Shown here one piece after another: positions 1 to 9,343 of a stretch of 47,705 nt of DNA (the first letter of the stretch is position 1; every line of letters begins with the position of its first letter). Origin of the DNA: Betaproteobacteria bacterium HGW-Betaproteobacteria-6 (GTDB lineage Bacteria > Pseudomonadota > Gammaproteobacteria > Burkholderiales > Rhodocyclaceae); NCBI GenBank assembly GCA_002842145.1, contig PHCF01000012.1, forward strand, positions 1-47,705, written 5' to 3'. A program made the position numbers and the translations under genes. Under the pieces are notes generated by a model. The model was not told where the DNA came from. It saw only the letters and a program-made list of their open reading frames with translations, and did not search any database.

Positions 1-1
1 G

Positions 2-301
2 TCCGGCTTCTTCCACCGTTTTACGTGCACCGTGCATTCGCCCGTCGGGCAGAACCCGGCCGAATACGGCATCAAGCTGCAACCGCTACCGCCCGGCAAG
101 TTCGGCAAGAACGATGTGCATTTCATCGATCCCACCGGCGTCGATCACGACCGCCTCGGCAAGGCGCTCAACAAGGCGCTCTACAACTACATGCACGGCA
201 TCTGTCTGGACCAGGATGTGCGCAGCTGGTTCGACGAAAAGGTGCCGCGCCCGACGGTGGCACGGCATCGGATTTCGCGGGCGCTGTCGGCGCCAAACTG
301 A
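2..301 (+). CDS. 3' end of an unrecognised protein
   Basis: An open frame enters from the left edge and ends with TGA at 299-301, leaving about 99 residues. The visible part reads SGFFHRFTCTVHSPVGQN and ends in a basic tail (RPTVARHRISRALSAPN). I do not recognise the family and see no catalytic motif, signal peptide or membrane segment. The start lies outside the window. The next gene begins 22 bases downstream on the same strand, so the two may be cotranscribed. Third-position GC richness agrees with real coding sequence. Confidence 0.55.
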   Translation, partial: SGFFHRFTCTVHSPVGQNPAEYGIKLQPLPPGKFGKNDVHFIDPTGVDHDRLGKALNKALYNYMHGICLDQDVRSWFDEKVPRPTVARHRISRALSAPN

Positions 302-322
302 TTTCCCGACAAGGACAAGTGC

Positions 323-1375
323 ATGTTTCATCGATCCCGGTTTTTCCTGGCAGCCATCGCCCTGCTCCCGCTGGGCGCAACAGCCGCCGAATCCCTGCCC
401 GGCGTCAGCTTCTCCCATAACGACTGGGAAATCGTTTGCGACAACACGCGAACCTGCCGGGCAGCGGGTTACAGCGAAGACGGCGCGGAAAGGCGCGTTT
501 CCGTCCTGCTCACCCGCACCGCCGGGCCGGGCGAAGCGATAAAGGGGCAGCTGATGCTGGGCAGCTATGGCGATGAGGATGAAGCTATCTACGCGACGTT
601 GCCCAAGAACATCAAGCTGACACTGCACATCAACGGGCGCCCGGCAGGCCGGGTTATCGTTCCGCAAGATTCCCTGGTTGCCGATCTGCCGCCGCAACAG
701 CTCAGCGCGCTACTCACGGCCTTGCGCGGCAAGACAACCATCGAATGGGCTTTGGGCGATAACCGCTGGCCACTGTCCGGAGCGGGCGCCGCCGCCGTGT
801 TGCTGAAAATGGACGAGTTTCAGGGACGCCTGCATACGCCCGGCGCTATGATCCGCAAAGGTACGCGCAGCGAAGCATCGGTGCCACCGCCATTGGAACC
901 GTTAGCCATCAAGCCGGCGAAGCCGCTTCCAACGCGCCCATCCGACAAAAAAATCGGCGCTGACCCCGAACTACGCAAGGCGCTCCTTGCCCATATGGGC
1001 AACGATAGCGTGTGTGCCGAACGGCTCGCCAACCCGGACCAGGCGATTGAAATCAACCGTTTGTCCAACAGCAAACTACTGGCCTCCACGTTTTGCTGGC
1101 TGGCCGCTTACAACGGCGGCTCAGGCTACTGGGTCATCAACGAAAGACCTCCCTTCAACCCCGATCTGGTGACCGATAGTGGATCGGAGTACAGCAACGG
1201 CAGCATTTACACGTCTCAAAAAGGCCGCGGCCTGGGCGATTGCTGGTCGTCGGACAGCTGGACCTGGGACGGCAACCAGTTCGTTCAGACGGAAGCCTCC
1301 AGCACCGGGATGTGCAGGCTGATGGCGCCGGGCGGCGCCTGGTCCCTGCCGCAAATCGTGACGAAGGCTCGTTAG
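323..1375 (+). CDS. DUF1176 family exported protein
   Basis: A 350-residue protein that begins with a typical Sec signal peptide: basic MFHRSR, a hydrophobic stretch to about residue 18, and an ATAAE-type cleavage site. The mature part resembles the DUF1176 family (NDWEIVCDNTRTCRAAGY near the N-terminus; a C-terminal part rich in Trp, Gly and Cys with GLGDCWSSDSWTWDG). It is expected in the periplasm; the molecular function of the family is unknown. AAGGA lies 7 bases before the ATG and supports this start. Cysteine pairs in the mature part could form disulfides (inference). Confidence 0.8.
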   Translation: MFHRSRFFLAAIALLPLGATAAESLPGVSFSHNDWEIVCDNTRTCRAAGYSEDGAERRVSVLLTRTAGPGEAIKGQLMLGSYGDEDEAIYATLPKNIKLTLHINGRPAGRVIVPQDSLVADLPPQQLSALLTALRGKTTIEWALGDNRWPLSGAGAAAVLLKMDEFQGRLHTPGAMIRKGTRSEASVPPPLEPLAIKPAKPLPTRPSDKKIGADPELRKALLAHMGNDSVCAERLANPDQAIEINRLSNSKLLASTFCWLAAYNGGSGYWVINERPPFNPDLVTDSGSEYSNGSIYTSQKGRGLGDCWSSDSWTWDGNQFVQTEASSTGMCRLMAPGGAWSLPQIVTKAR

Positions 1376-1414
1376 AGATATTCAGGCGCTATCTAAAACT
1401 ACGGGAGTTAAAGC

Positions 1415-2380
1415 ATGCTGATCAATTGTGTCGCCTATGAAAACGGCTCGCGCCTGGCCGATATGGCTGTCGATGAAATCAGCGACTATCTGGCCAAACC
1501 GGATTGCTTCGTCTGGGTTGCCCTGCGCGATGCGACTGCGCAGGAACTGGATCAGATGCAGGAGGAGTTCGGACTGCACGAGCTGGCCGTCGAGGATGCC
1601 CGGCACGGTCACCAGCGGCCGAAGATCGAGGAATATGGCGATTCGGTGTTCGCCGTCATGCACCTGCTGGAAGAGGTCGATGGCGAATTCAATATTGGAG
1701 AGGTCAATGTCTTCGTCGGGCAGAACTACGTTCTGTCGGTGAGAAACCATAGCCAGCAGGGTTTTCTCGGGGTGCGCGAACGCTGCGAGCGGGAGCCGCA
1801 TCTGCTCGTTCATGGGGCGGGTTTTGTCCTCTATGCCCTGATGGATGCGGTTGTCGACCGCTACTTTCCGATCATCGACCGGCTGGAGTCGGAACTCGAA
1901 GAAATCGAGGAGCAGATTTTTGCCAAGGGTGCCGCCCGCAGCAATATTGAGCGGCTGTACGACCTCAAGCGCAAGATCACCTTCCTCAAGCATGCCGTTG
2001 CGCCCATGATGGAGGCCACCGGCAAGCTCTCGGGCGGCCTTGGGCCGGCAGTCTGCGCCAATAGTCGCGATTACTTTCGCGACGTCTACGATCACCTCGT
2101 CCGGATCAATGCCTCGCTGGACAACATCAGGGACACCATCGGCACTGCCATTCAGGTCAACCTGTCGATGGTGACCATCGAAGAAAGCGAAGTGAACAAG
2201 AAACTGGCGGCCTGGGCGGGTATCTTCGCCGTCGCCACCGCGTTTGCCGGTATCTGGGGCATGAATTTCAAGGCGATGCCCGAGTTGCAGTGGGAATTCG
2301 GTTATCCGCTGGCGCTGCTGGTCATCGCTGCGGCCTGTACTGCGCTTTATCGCAAATTCAAACGGGTCGGCTGGTTATGA
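1415..2380 (+). CDS. CorA-family divalent cation transporter
   Basis: A 321-residue protein of the CorA/ZntB type, which forms pentameric inner-membrane channels for Mg2+, Co2+ or related ions. The long acidic cytoplasmic domain (about 1-255, with helices such as RLESELEEIEEQIF) precedes two C-terminal membrane segments. The first ends in the signature GMN (WGMNFK, about residue 282), and the second (YPLALLVIAAACTALYR) ends in a basic tail. GGAG seven bases upstream of ATG supports the start. The sequence does not fix the ion transported, so I give no symbol. The gene stands alone, with the oppositely oriented kinase gene downstream. Confidence 0.9.
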   Translation: MLINCVAYENGSRLADMAVDEISDYLAKPDCFVWVALRDATAQELDQMQEEFGLHELAVEDARHGHQRPKIEEYGDSVFAVMHLLEEVDGEFNIGEVNVFVGQNYVLSVRNHSQQGFLGVRERCEREPHLLVHGAGFVLYALMDAVVDRYFPIIDRLESELEEIEEQIFAKGAARSNIERLYDLKRKITFLKHAVAPMMEATGKLSGGLGPAVCANSRDYFRDVYDHLVRINASLDNIRDTIGTAIQVNLSMVTIEESEVNKKLAAWAGIFAVATAFAGIWGMNFKAMPELQWEFGYPLALLVIAAACTALYRKFKRVGWL

Positions 2381-2410
2381 TGGCCTGTCGGGGCATCATT
2401 TGCCTGTCGG

Positions 2411-3751
2411 CTACTGTTGATGTCCCGGCATTAACGCGTTCAGAACCGAAACAATTTCGTTAAACAGCGGCCTGGCTGAAACGTTTTCCTGCGCACACTC
2501 GGCCTGCAGCGATTTCAATTTTTCGACTTTTTCCGGGTTGACCGTGGGATGTCGGTCGATGGCGGAAAATGCCAGCAATTCCTCGAGCAAACACCCAAAC
2601 GCCCGGACCTCGATACGCTGCAGGGCCTTGGCGACAAGCGGATCGTCCGCCGGCAGAAAAGAAGCCGCGCCGAAGTCGCCGAGCAGCGCCTGTCCATCGG
2701 CGCCATGCAGGATATTGTGGGCGTACAGATCGCCATGCGTGATGCCCTGAGCGTGCAGGTGTTCGGCTGCCGAGGCGATACCGAGGGCGATGCGGATGGC
2801 ATCATCGAGGTCGAAACTGGCCCCTTCCGGATAAACGTCCCGTGTGCATGAGTCGAGACTGGGCGGGCCGGCCAGATTGCGGAAATTGCAGTCGATCAGC
2901 GCCATGACCAGCCCGTGGGCCTCTTCCGGGTGCGCCGCCAGCCTGCCGAGGACCGGAATCAGATTGGGGTGCGTCCCGGCCGTGATGCAGGCGTTCATTT
3001 CGTTGAGCGGCAAGCCGTCGCTCGTCATGGCACCCTTGAACAGCTTGAGCGCTACCGGCTGCGTGCCGCCAGCCGAGCGCCATTCGGCGTGATGAATGAC
3101 GCCGGAAGCGCCCTCGCCCAGTTGATGGCTGACCTGCAGATCGTCCCAGTGAATTGGCGCGATGCCAGATTGAACCGCCCCTCCCTGGCAAAACGGATTG
3201 CCGGCATAGGCCAGCCAGGAGAGTTTCGGCAGCGTCAGCAGCCAGTCGGGCAAGGTATCCAGCTGGTTGGCTGCGATGCGCACCAGTTCCAGTCCGGTGC
3301 AATTGGCCATCTCGGCCGGTAGCGACCGCAACCGGTTGCCGGCCAGCATGAGTTTCTGCAAACGCGTACAACGGCCGATCTCCGGCGGCAACGCATCAAT
3401 CTGGTTATCGGTCAGAATCAGCCAGCGCAGTTTCGGCGGCAGCGCCGCAGCCGGCACCTGCCGGATCCGGTTGGCCTTGAAACCGACCATTTCCAGCTCG
3501 GCGCATTGCCCGAGCACCGCCGGCAATTCGGTAAACAGATTGTCCGAGCAAAACAGGATGCGCAGTTTATGCAGCCGCGGCAGATCGCCGGGCAGCGTGG
3601 CCAGCGCGTTGCCCGACAAATCGAGAATCTCCAGCGTCTCGGCCAGCGCAAAAATCTCGCGCGGAAACTCGCTCAGGCCGCAAGCCAGCTTCAGTCGGCG
3701 GCTTCCAGCCAGCTTGCCGGCGCGCAGGTCTTCCAGGGTGTTCATTGGCAT
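2411..3751 (-). CDS. Leucine-rich-repeat protein kinase
   Basis: A 446-residue cytoplasmic protein with an N-terminal leucine-rich-repeat region (about 20-190; repeats such as LEILDLSGNALATLP, LRWLILTDNQIDALP and LQKLMLAGNRLRSLP) fused to a eukaryotic-like protein kinase domain (about 205-440). Kinase landmarks are the glycine loop GEGASG, the VAVK-like Lys in PVALKLF, the catalytic loop HGDLYAHNIL, and DFG in LLGDFGAAS. The loop is HGD rather than HRD, a variant seen in several bacterial kinases. Substrate unknown. I chose ATG 3751; an in-frame ATG at 3859 would overlap the divergent gene. No signal peptide or membrane segment is seen. Confidence 0.85.
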   Translation of the reverse strand: MPMNTLEDLRAGKLAGSRRLKLACGLSEFPREIFALAETLEILDLSGNALATLPGDLPRLHKLRILFCSDNLFTELPAVLGQCAELEMVGFKANRIRQVPAAALPPKLRWLILTDNQIDALPPEIGRCTRLQKLMLAGNRLRSLPAEMANCTGLELVRIAANQLDTLPDWLLTLPKLSWLAYAGNPFCQGGAVQSGIAPIHWDDLQVSHQLGEGASGVIHHAEWRSAGGTQPVALKLFKGAMTSDGLPLNEMNACITAGTHPNLIPVLGRLAAHPEEAHGLVMALIDCNFRNLAGPPSLDSCTRDVYPEGASFDLDDAIRIALGIASAAEHLHAQGITHGDLYAHNILHGADGQALLGDFGAASFLPADDPLVAKALQRIEVRAFGCLLEELLAFSAIDRHPTVNPEKVEKLKSLQAECAQENVSARPLFNEIVSVLNALMPGHQQ

Positions 3752-3812
3752 TCGCAGGATTCCGCCGGGCGGCCGTGATAAGGTGCGGCAGGATAACAAA
3801 AGATGGTGAAAA

Positions 3813-4187
3813 ATGACTTGGGAGAAGCCCGCCAGCCCGTCAATGACCGAGCGCGGCATGCGTATCGCGCTGATTTTTGCGCTGGCCGCCGAGCGGCTGA
3901 CGGCGTTTTACGAATACAGCCAGTGGCTGACCGAAGCCCAGGGCGCCAGCCTCGCCGCCGACTGGCTGGCACGCTCGAAAAACAAGCTGCCGCTCAACGA
4001 ACGCCGGCAACTCTCGGCCCTCAGCGACCAGTTCGCCCGCCAGATTCAGGGCAGCCTGTCGCGCGAAGCCGGCATGTACACGGCCCATGAAATGATGGAA
4101 TCGCTCGACCCCAATCATCATTCGGAAATCGCCGAGTCGTTGATGGTCGAGTGCGAACGCTTGCTCGACGACAGCCTCGCCGCCTGA
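3813..4187 (+). CDS. Hypothetical helical protein
   Basis: A 124-residue, predicted helical, acidic protein, divergent from the LRR kinase gene. It reads ALIFALAAERLTAFYEYSQWLTEAQG and ends ECERLLDDSLAA. I do not recognise the family. GGTGA lies just before ATG 3813; an internal ATG at 3843 is an alternative start that would shorten it by ten residues. No signal peptide, cysteine pattern or catalytic motif is visible. A strong hairpin follows the stop. The short divergent gap to the kinase suggests shared control (inference). Confidence 0.65.
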   Translation: MTWEKPASPSMTERGMRIALIFALAAERLTAFYEYSQWLTEAQGASLAADWLARSKNKLPLNERRQLSALSDQFARQIQGSLSREAGMYTAHEMMESLDPNHHSEIAESLMVECERLLDDSLAA

Positions 4188-4199
4188 AGCGTCAATGAA

Positions 4200-4222
4200 A
4201 AGGCCCGCCAGAAGCGGGCCTT
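4200..4222 (-). terminator. Hairpin terminator between convergent genes
   Basis: Perfect 9-bp stem AAGGCCCGC / GCGGGCCTT with a 5-base loop. On the minus strand it is followed by a short T run, so it best serves the DUF3597 gene and may also stop the gene at 3813-4187. Confidence 0.75.
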
Positions 4223-4245
4223 CGTACTGAAACCGGGCTGACTGC

Positions 4246-4635
4246 TTAGAGCAATTCGGCCGGGATATTGCCGCCGTTTTCAGCCAGCTTCTGCAGCACG
4301 GTCTTGTGCAGCCACATGTTCATCTGCGCCGAATCGCCCATCTTGTCGGCCGGGCAGCCGAGTTCGGCGGCCAATTCCTTACGCACAGCCAGACTGCTGT
4401 CCAGGCCGAGCAGCTTGAGCAGATCGACGATGGAAACCTTCCAGTTGAGCTTTTCCGGATTGGCCTTGGCCAGCGCTTCCAGCTTGGCCACGACATCGAC
4501 AGCGCTGATCGCCACCGGCGCTGCGGCAACGGGTGCTTCGACAGCAGCCGGAGCGACGGGAGCGACTTCGGCGACCACTTCTTTCTTGTCGTCGCCGAAA
4601 CCCAGTTTGGCCAGAATGTTGCTGAAAATTCCCAT
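4246..4635 (-). CDS. DUF3597 domain protein
   Basis: A 129-residue protein starting MGIFSNILAKLGFGDDKK, followed by an Ala/Pro/Val-rich linker (about 20-42) and a C-terminal helical DUF3597-type domain (VDVVAKLEALAKANPEKLNW, then LLKLLGLDSSLAVRKELAAELGC). In this family the domain is small, all-alpha and of unknown function, and similar segments occur at the C-terminus of LysM proteins. AGGAGA sits 6 bases before ATG 4635, which decides the start over an upstream in-frame ATG at 4671. The gene is monocistronic and ends in a hairpin terminator. Confidence 0.85.
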   Translation of the reverse strand: MGIFSNILAKLGFGDDKKEVVAEVAPVAPAAVEAPVAAAPVAISAVDVVAKLEALAKANPEKLNWKVSIVDLLKLLGLDSSLAVRKELAAELGCPADKMGDSAQMNMWLHKTVLQKLAENGGNIPAELL

Positions 4636-4804
4636 GTTGTTTCTCCTATGCAACCGATTGAACAAATGCACAACGCGAAATCACTTCCCGGGTGCGAGGG
4701 TCATGTTAGTTGCATTTGGCCGCAGCTTTGGTGAATTTATATGAAGTAATTTTTACAATTCTCCATCTTTCGGCAGTAAGCCGACGTCGCCCCCACATTT
4801 CATT

Positions 4805-4829
4805 TTTGGCCGTTTTTCCCGGTTGACCG
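4805..4829. repeat. 25-bp intergenic repeat, copy 1
   Basis: This stretch matches 14385-14409 at 23 of 25 positions and shares the exact core TTTTTCCCGGTTGACCG. It lies between the DUF3597 gene and the hydrolase pseudogene. The second copy follows the EttA stop as the T-rich side of a hairpin. Confidence 0.6.
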
Positions 4830-4849
4830 CAGCGCTCCCCCTCCTGCCG

Positions 4850-5441
4850 TCAGACGACTTTCATCGCCGCCAGTGTCGCCACGTCGATGATTTCAGCGAT
4901 GCGGTCGCCCAGCCCGGCGAGCACGGCGGCGTGCACCGTCGCCGCCGGAATCGTCAGGCCATCCGGCCCCGGCAGGTCGCGGGTGGCGCTGGCATCGGCT
5001 ACGACGCCGACCCGGTAGCCGCGGTGAAAGGCTTCGCGGGCAGTCGAATCGACGCAGTTGTGGGTCATGTAGCCGGCGATGATCAGCGTTTCGACGCCGC
5101 GCCTTTGCAGTTCGTCGAGCAGGCCGGTGCCGGTGAAGGCCGAGGGCTGGTGCCAAGCCTTCAATCGGCGCAAAACCCGGCGAATCCGCGGCGAAGATCG
5201 GTGCGGTGGCCGGAGCACGATGCAGAACGTGGATCACGGCAATGCCGGCCCGGTCGGCCCAGGCGCGCAACTGGCGGGCGGAATCGCTGGCGGCTGGCTC
5301 GTCAGGCAACGCCAGCGTGCCGCTGCGGTATTCGTTCTGGTAGTCGATGAAGACGACGGCGGTTTTGCCGGCAACCAGCGTGGCGCCGGCGTGCAGGCGG
5401 GCCGGGACGCCGGCTATCTGGCGCAGGGTGCTGGCGTTCAT
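4850..5441 (-). pseudogene. Isochorismatase-like cysteine hydrolase, frameshifted
   Basis: Homology runs through two frames. From ATG 5441 the first frame gives the N-terminal half with the catalytic Asp (VVFIDYQNEY) and continues to about FAPIEGLA. The second half continues in another frame from about PSAFTGTGLLDEL, with the nucleophile Cys in YMTHNCVDSTARE and VVADASATRDLP. The switch is near 5150-5170. The stretch that normally holds the catalytic Lys is shortened there, so this is a small deletion plus frameshift, or an assembly error. Such enzymes cleave isochorismate, nicotinamide or carbamoyl-type substrates; this one's substrate is unknown. Its ATG overlaps the tautomerase stop. Confidence 0.75.
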
Positions 5442-5839
5442 GCTGCCTCTCCAATCAAGGTTCCGGCCTTGCGGGCGGCTTGGGTTTGCCCATCGTAGCC
5501 CCAGCTGTCAGCCGGCAATTCGTGCAGCGCGACGTAGATGGGGGCGACGCTGGGGCCGATTGCCACGGTCAACAGGGATTTTGCGGCAAAAATGAAATCA
5601 GCCTTTTCGGCCGCGCTGTTGGTGCCGGCGGTGATCATCGCCTGCATGCTGGCCGACGCGGCGACGGCCTGTCCATCCGCCGAAAATGCGCCAGCCGGCA
5701 ACTGCGTGATACCGACCACGGTGAGCGCCGCTTCCTTGCGCAGGATGGTCTGCATGAGGCGCGTCGTTTCCTGCTGCAAGTGCTGAATGGTGCTCGGCGC
5801 GAGGCTGGCGCCGGCCAGGGTGATGTTGATCAGGGGCAT
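5438..5839 (-). CDS. Tautomerase-superfamily protein
   Basis: A 133-residue protein beginning MPLINITLAG. Pro2 would become the N-terminal catalytic base after Met removal, as in 4-oxalocrotonate tautomerase and its relatives. The length suggests a fused or extended single-chain member. An upstream in-frame ATG (5872) would bury the proline, so ATG 5839 is preferred. The stop overlaps the start of the hydrolase gene (ATGA type), indicating an operon with translational coupling. A LysR gene is divergent 87 bases away and probably controls the pair (inference). Substrate unknown. Confidence 0.8.
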   Translation of the reverse strand: MPLINITLAGASLAPSTIQHLQQETTRLMQTILRKEAALTVVGITQLPAGAFSADGQAVAASASMQAMITAGTNSAAEKADFIFAAKSLLTVAIGPSVAPIYVALHELPADSWGYDGQTQAARKAGTLIGEAA

Positions 5840-5926
5840 GGCTTTCTCCGTTTGAAGTGACGCCTGCATCATTTCACCGGGCGTTTATCGATACAATCTA
5901 GCAATTGCATAACAGTTTGTTGCCAC

Positions 5927-6844
5927 ATGGAAACAATCAACCCGCTCGATCATTTGTCCGACCTCGCTGTTTTCGTCCGGGTCGTCGATACGCAAGGATT
6001 TTCAGCGGCGGCGCGGGCCATGGGCCTGACCAAATCGGCGGTCAGCAAGCGCATCAACCGCCTTGAAAAGCAGCTCGGCCTGCGCCTCTTGCAGCGCACG
6101 ACACGCGCCATGTCGCTGACCGAAGCCGGCCGCGTGCTCTACGAGCGGGCCGCCCAAGGCGTCGCGCTGCTCGACGAAAGCGCCCGCCTCGCCGCCGGCC
6201 TGGTCGAGGCACCGCGCGGCACCTTGCGGGTGACCGCCTCGGTCACGTTCGGCAAGCTCTGCCTGGCGCCGCTGATTCCTGAGTTCCTCGCCCGCTACCC
6301 GGAAATCGAGTTGCAACTGACCCTGCTCGACCGCTTCGTCGATCTCGTCGAAGAAGGCTACGACGTCGCCCTGCGCCTGACCCGCACGCCGCCCGATCAA
6401 GTGGTGGCCAAGGCGCTGATGCCCGTGCGCTACCGGCTGTGCTCCACGGTCAACGCGATAAAAGGGCAAAAAATCGAAACCCCGGCCGACCTCACCGGCC
6501 ACAACTGCCTGCATTACGGCCTGCGCGAACTGGGCAGCGAATGGCGCTTCCAGCGCGCCGGCGAAGAAGCGCGGGTGCGCGTGACGAGCAACGTCGTGGT
6601 CAATAACAGCGAGGTGGTGCGCGACCTGCTGCTCGCCGACATGGGTATCGGACTGGTCTGGAACTACGCCGTCGACCGCGAAATCGCCGACGGCCGGCTG
6701 GTTGCCCTGCTCCCCGAATGGACCCCGGTCGGCCCCTTCGGCCAGACCGCCTACGCATTGTGGCTGCCGCAAACGCATCTGCCGCCGAAGATTCGCGTGT
6801 TCGTCGATTTCCTGGCCGAACGCCTGGGCGATACGCCGACTTAG
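5927..6844 (+). CDS. LysR-family transcriptional regulator
   Basis: A 305-residue regulator with an N-terminal winged helix-turn-helix (about 12-70; FVRVVDTQGFSAAARAMGLTKSAVSKRINRLEKQLGLRLL) and a periplasmic-binding-protein-like effector domain (about 98-300). It belongs to the DNA-binding LysR type and acts in the cytoplasm, usually as a tetramer. It is divergent from the tautomerase/hydrolase pair; the short, AT-richer gap (5840-5926) should hold the operator for both. The effector is unknown. A hairpin follows the stop, before the tRNA gene. Confidence 0.92.
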   Translation: METINPLDHLSDLAVFVRVVDTQGFSAAARAMGLTKSAVSKRINRLEKQLGLRLLQRTTRAMSLTEAGRVLYERAAQGVALLDESARLAAGLVEAPRGTLRVTASVTFGKLCLAPLIPEFLARYPEIELQLTLLDRFVDLVEEGYDVALRLTRTPPDQVVAKALMPVRYRLCSTVNAIKGQKIETPADLTGHNCLHYGLRELGSEWRFQRAGEEARVRVTSNVVVNNSEVVRDLLLADMGIGLVWNYAVDREIADGRLVALLPEWTPVGPFGQTAYALWLPQTHLPPKIRVFVDFLAERLGDTPT

Positions 6845-6888
6845 CCGCAGCAAGAAGCGTTGCGCAGAAAATCGGCCGCCAGAAAACA

Positions 6889-6913
6889 AAAAAGCCAATC
6901 CGGAGATTGGCTT
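6889..6913 (-). terminator. Terminator of tRNA-Arg
   Basis: Stem AAGCCAATC / GATTGGCTT with a CGGA loop. On the minus strand it is followed by a T-rich run, so it ends the tRNA transcript. It may also stop the convergent LysR gene. Confidence 0.8.
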
Positions 6914-6928
6914 TGACGCTTGTTTAGC

Positions 6929-7005
6929 TGGTGCGCCCGGAGCGATTCGAACGCCCGACCCCTTGGTTCGTAGCCAAGTACTCTATCCAGCTGAGCTACG
7001 GGCGC
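6929..7005 (-). tRNA. tRNA-Arg (anticodon ACG)
   Basis: Complete cloverleaf on the minus strand: acceptor 5' GCGCCCG pairs with 3' CGGGCGC, D arm GCTCAGCTGGATAGAGT, anticodon stem CTTGG/CCAAG with loop CTACGAA (anticodon ACG), T arm GGGCGTTCGAATCGCTC, discriminator A and encoded CCA. It reads CGN arginine codons after A34 deamination. A terminator follows at 6889-6913. Part of this gene is duplicated at 7067-7139. Confidence 0.97.
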
Positions 7006-7066
7006 ACACCTAAACTGCTTTTGCTTCTACTGCTGCCGACATTTTCAACCTTCGGCGGGTTGTTCT

Positions 7067-7139
7067 GCTGGTGCGCCCGGAGCGATTCGAACGCCCGACC
7101 CCTTGGTTCGTAGCCAAGTACTCTATCCAGCTGAGCTAC
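7067..7139 (-). pseudogene. Truncated duplicate of tRNA-Arg(ACG)
   Basis: A perfect 73-bp copy of 6927-6999. It holds the tRNA from position 7 to CCA but lacks the first six acceptor bases. The flanking sequence (GGCATG in tRNA orientation) cannot pair with CGGGCGC, so no functional acceptor stem forms. The break lies directly against the lipoyl-like ORF at 7141, which suggests a rearrangement or assembly joint. Confidence 0.85.
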
Positions 7140-7140
7140 C

Positions 7141-7386
7141 ATGCCGAAGTACCCCGAGTGCTGGTCGAGTTGCGGCTCGTGCGCGAGTGGCGACATCTTC
7201 ATTCTCGAGTTGCTGGTCAAGATGGGCGACCGCGTGGAACGCGACAACAACATCCTGACGCTGGAAACCGGCAAGGTGGCACTGGATATTCCCAGCCCGC
7301 ACGCCGGCCGGGTGGTTCAAATTCACGTCATAGAGGGCGATACAGTCGCCGAAGGCGCGCTACTGGTAACTCTGGAAACAGACTGA
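7141..7386 (+). CDS. Small lipoyl/biotinyl-domain ORF, possibly truncated
   Basis: An 81-residue ORF whose residues 18-81 match a lipoyl/biotinyl attachment domain: FILELLVKMGDRVERD, then LETGKVALDIPSPHAGRV with the lysine that would carry the cofactor, then IHVIEGDTVAEGALLVTLE. Full domains normally sit in 2-oxo-acid dehydrogenase E2/E3 chains or carboxylases; here the protein stops right after the domain. The N-terminal residues do not look like a normal domain start, no ribosome binding site is seen, and the ORF abuts a broken tRNA copy. It may be a free-standing carrier or the tail of a gene cut by a rearrangement. Confidence 0.55.
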   Translation: MPKYPECWSSCGSCASGDIFILELLVKMGDRVERDNNILTLETGKVALDIPSPHAGRVVQIHVIEGDTVAEGALLVTLETD

Positions 7387-7422
7387 ACAGCCTGTCCATG
7401 TAGCCGGGATCGCCCCCTCCCT

Positions 7423-7764
7423 TCAGTTTGGGACGCCGATCTCCATGGCGTTTCGTACTTCGCGCACGCCGCGGACGCGGCTGGCAAGATCAAGCGCGCG
7501 ACGCAGCGCATGTTCGTCGGGTACCGATCCGCCAACGGTCACAACGGAGGATTTGGCGAGGATGCGGAACTGCGAGCCGGCCAGGCCGATGTCGGTGCGC
7601 AACAGGGTTTCAACCTTGTCGGTGAGCGCCGCATCCCGTGCTTCGTTATTGGCGAGCATGGCTGCGAGCAGTTGCGGGTCATCGGTGGCAAAGGCGGAAA
7701 GGCCGAGGCCGGCGAAGGTGGCAGCGCCGGTCAGGCAGGCGACCATGAGGTGACGTTTGAGCAT
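7423..7764 (-). CDS. BON-domain periplasmic protein
   Basis: A 113-residue protein with a Sec signal peptide (MLKRHLMVACLTGAATFAGLGLSAFA) and a BON domain (about 45-110; LTDKVETLLRTDIGLAGSQFRILAKSSVVTVGGSV, then VRGVREVRNAM). BON proteins such as OsmY sit in the periplasm and are thought to bind membranes or envelope components. AAGGA lies 6 bases before ATG. A sigma-54-type promoter (7802-7817) and a near-match to the GlrR site (7882-7899) lie upstream, between this gene and glrR, so it may be a GlrR target (inference). Confidence 0.82.
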   Translation of the reverse strand: MLKRHLMVACLTGAATFAGLGLSAFATDDPQLLAAMLANNEARDAALTDKVETLLRTDIGLAGSQFRILAKSSVVTVGGSVPDEHALRRALDLASRVRGVREVRNAMEIGVPN

Positions 7765-7801
7765 GCTGAATCCTTTTTTTTGTGGTTTGCCATGGTCCTA
7801 A

Positions 7802-7817
7802 TGCAACGTCCATGCCA
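7802..7817 (-). promoter_or_regulatory. Sigma-54-type promoter of the BON gene
   Basis: On the minus strand the sequence TGGCATGGACGTTGCA matches the -24/-12 consensus (TGGCAC-N5-TTGC) with correct spacing. It lies about 38 bases before the BON-protein ATG and downstream of the near-GlrR site. Confidence 0.65.
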
Positions 7818-7881
7818 GATTTAAATTCTTCATTTAAATCAATGCACTGAAACACACTCAGGTTTCCCGCAAGGCTTATCC

Positions 7882-7899
7882 CGTCGTCCTGTGACGACA
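7882..7899 (-). promoter_or_regulatory. Probable GlrR site (TGTC-N10-GACG)
   Basis: Minus-strand TGTCGTCACAGGACGACG differs by one base from TGTC-N10-GACA, the reported GlrR binding pattern. It is about 65 bases upstream of the sigma-54-type promoter, a normal enhancer distance. Confidence 0.5.
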
Positions 7900-7933
7900 G
7901 CTGCTTTCATAGCCTGGCAACGACTGTCCGACG

Positions 7934-9342
<1,409 letters not shown>

Positions 9343-9343
<1 letters not shown>

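Noticed and set aside
7067..7139. Second functional tRNA-Arg gene
   Set aside because: The first six acceptor bases are missing and the replacing sequence cannot pair with the 3' strand.
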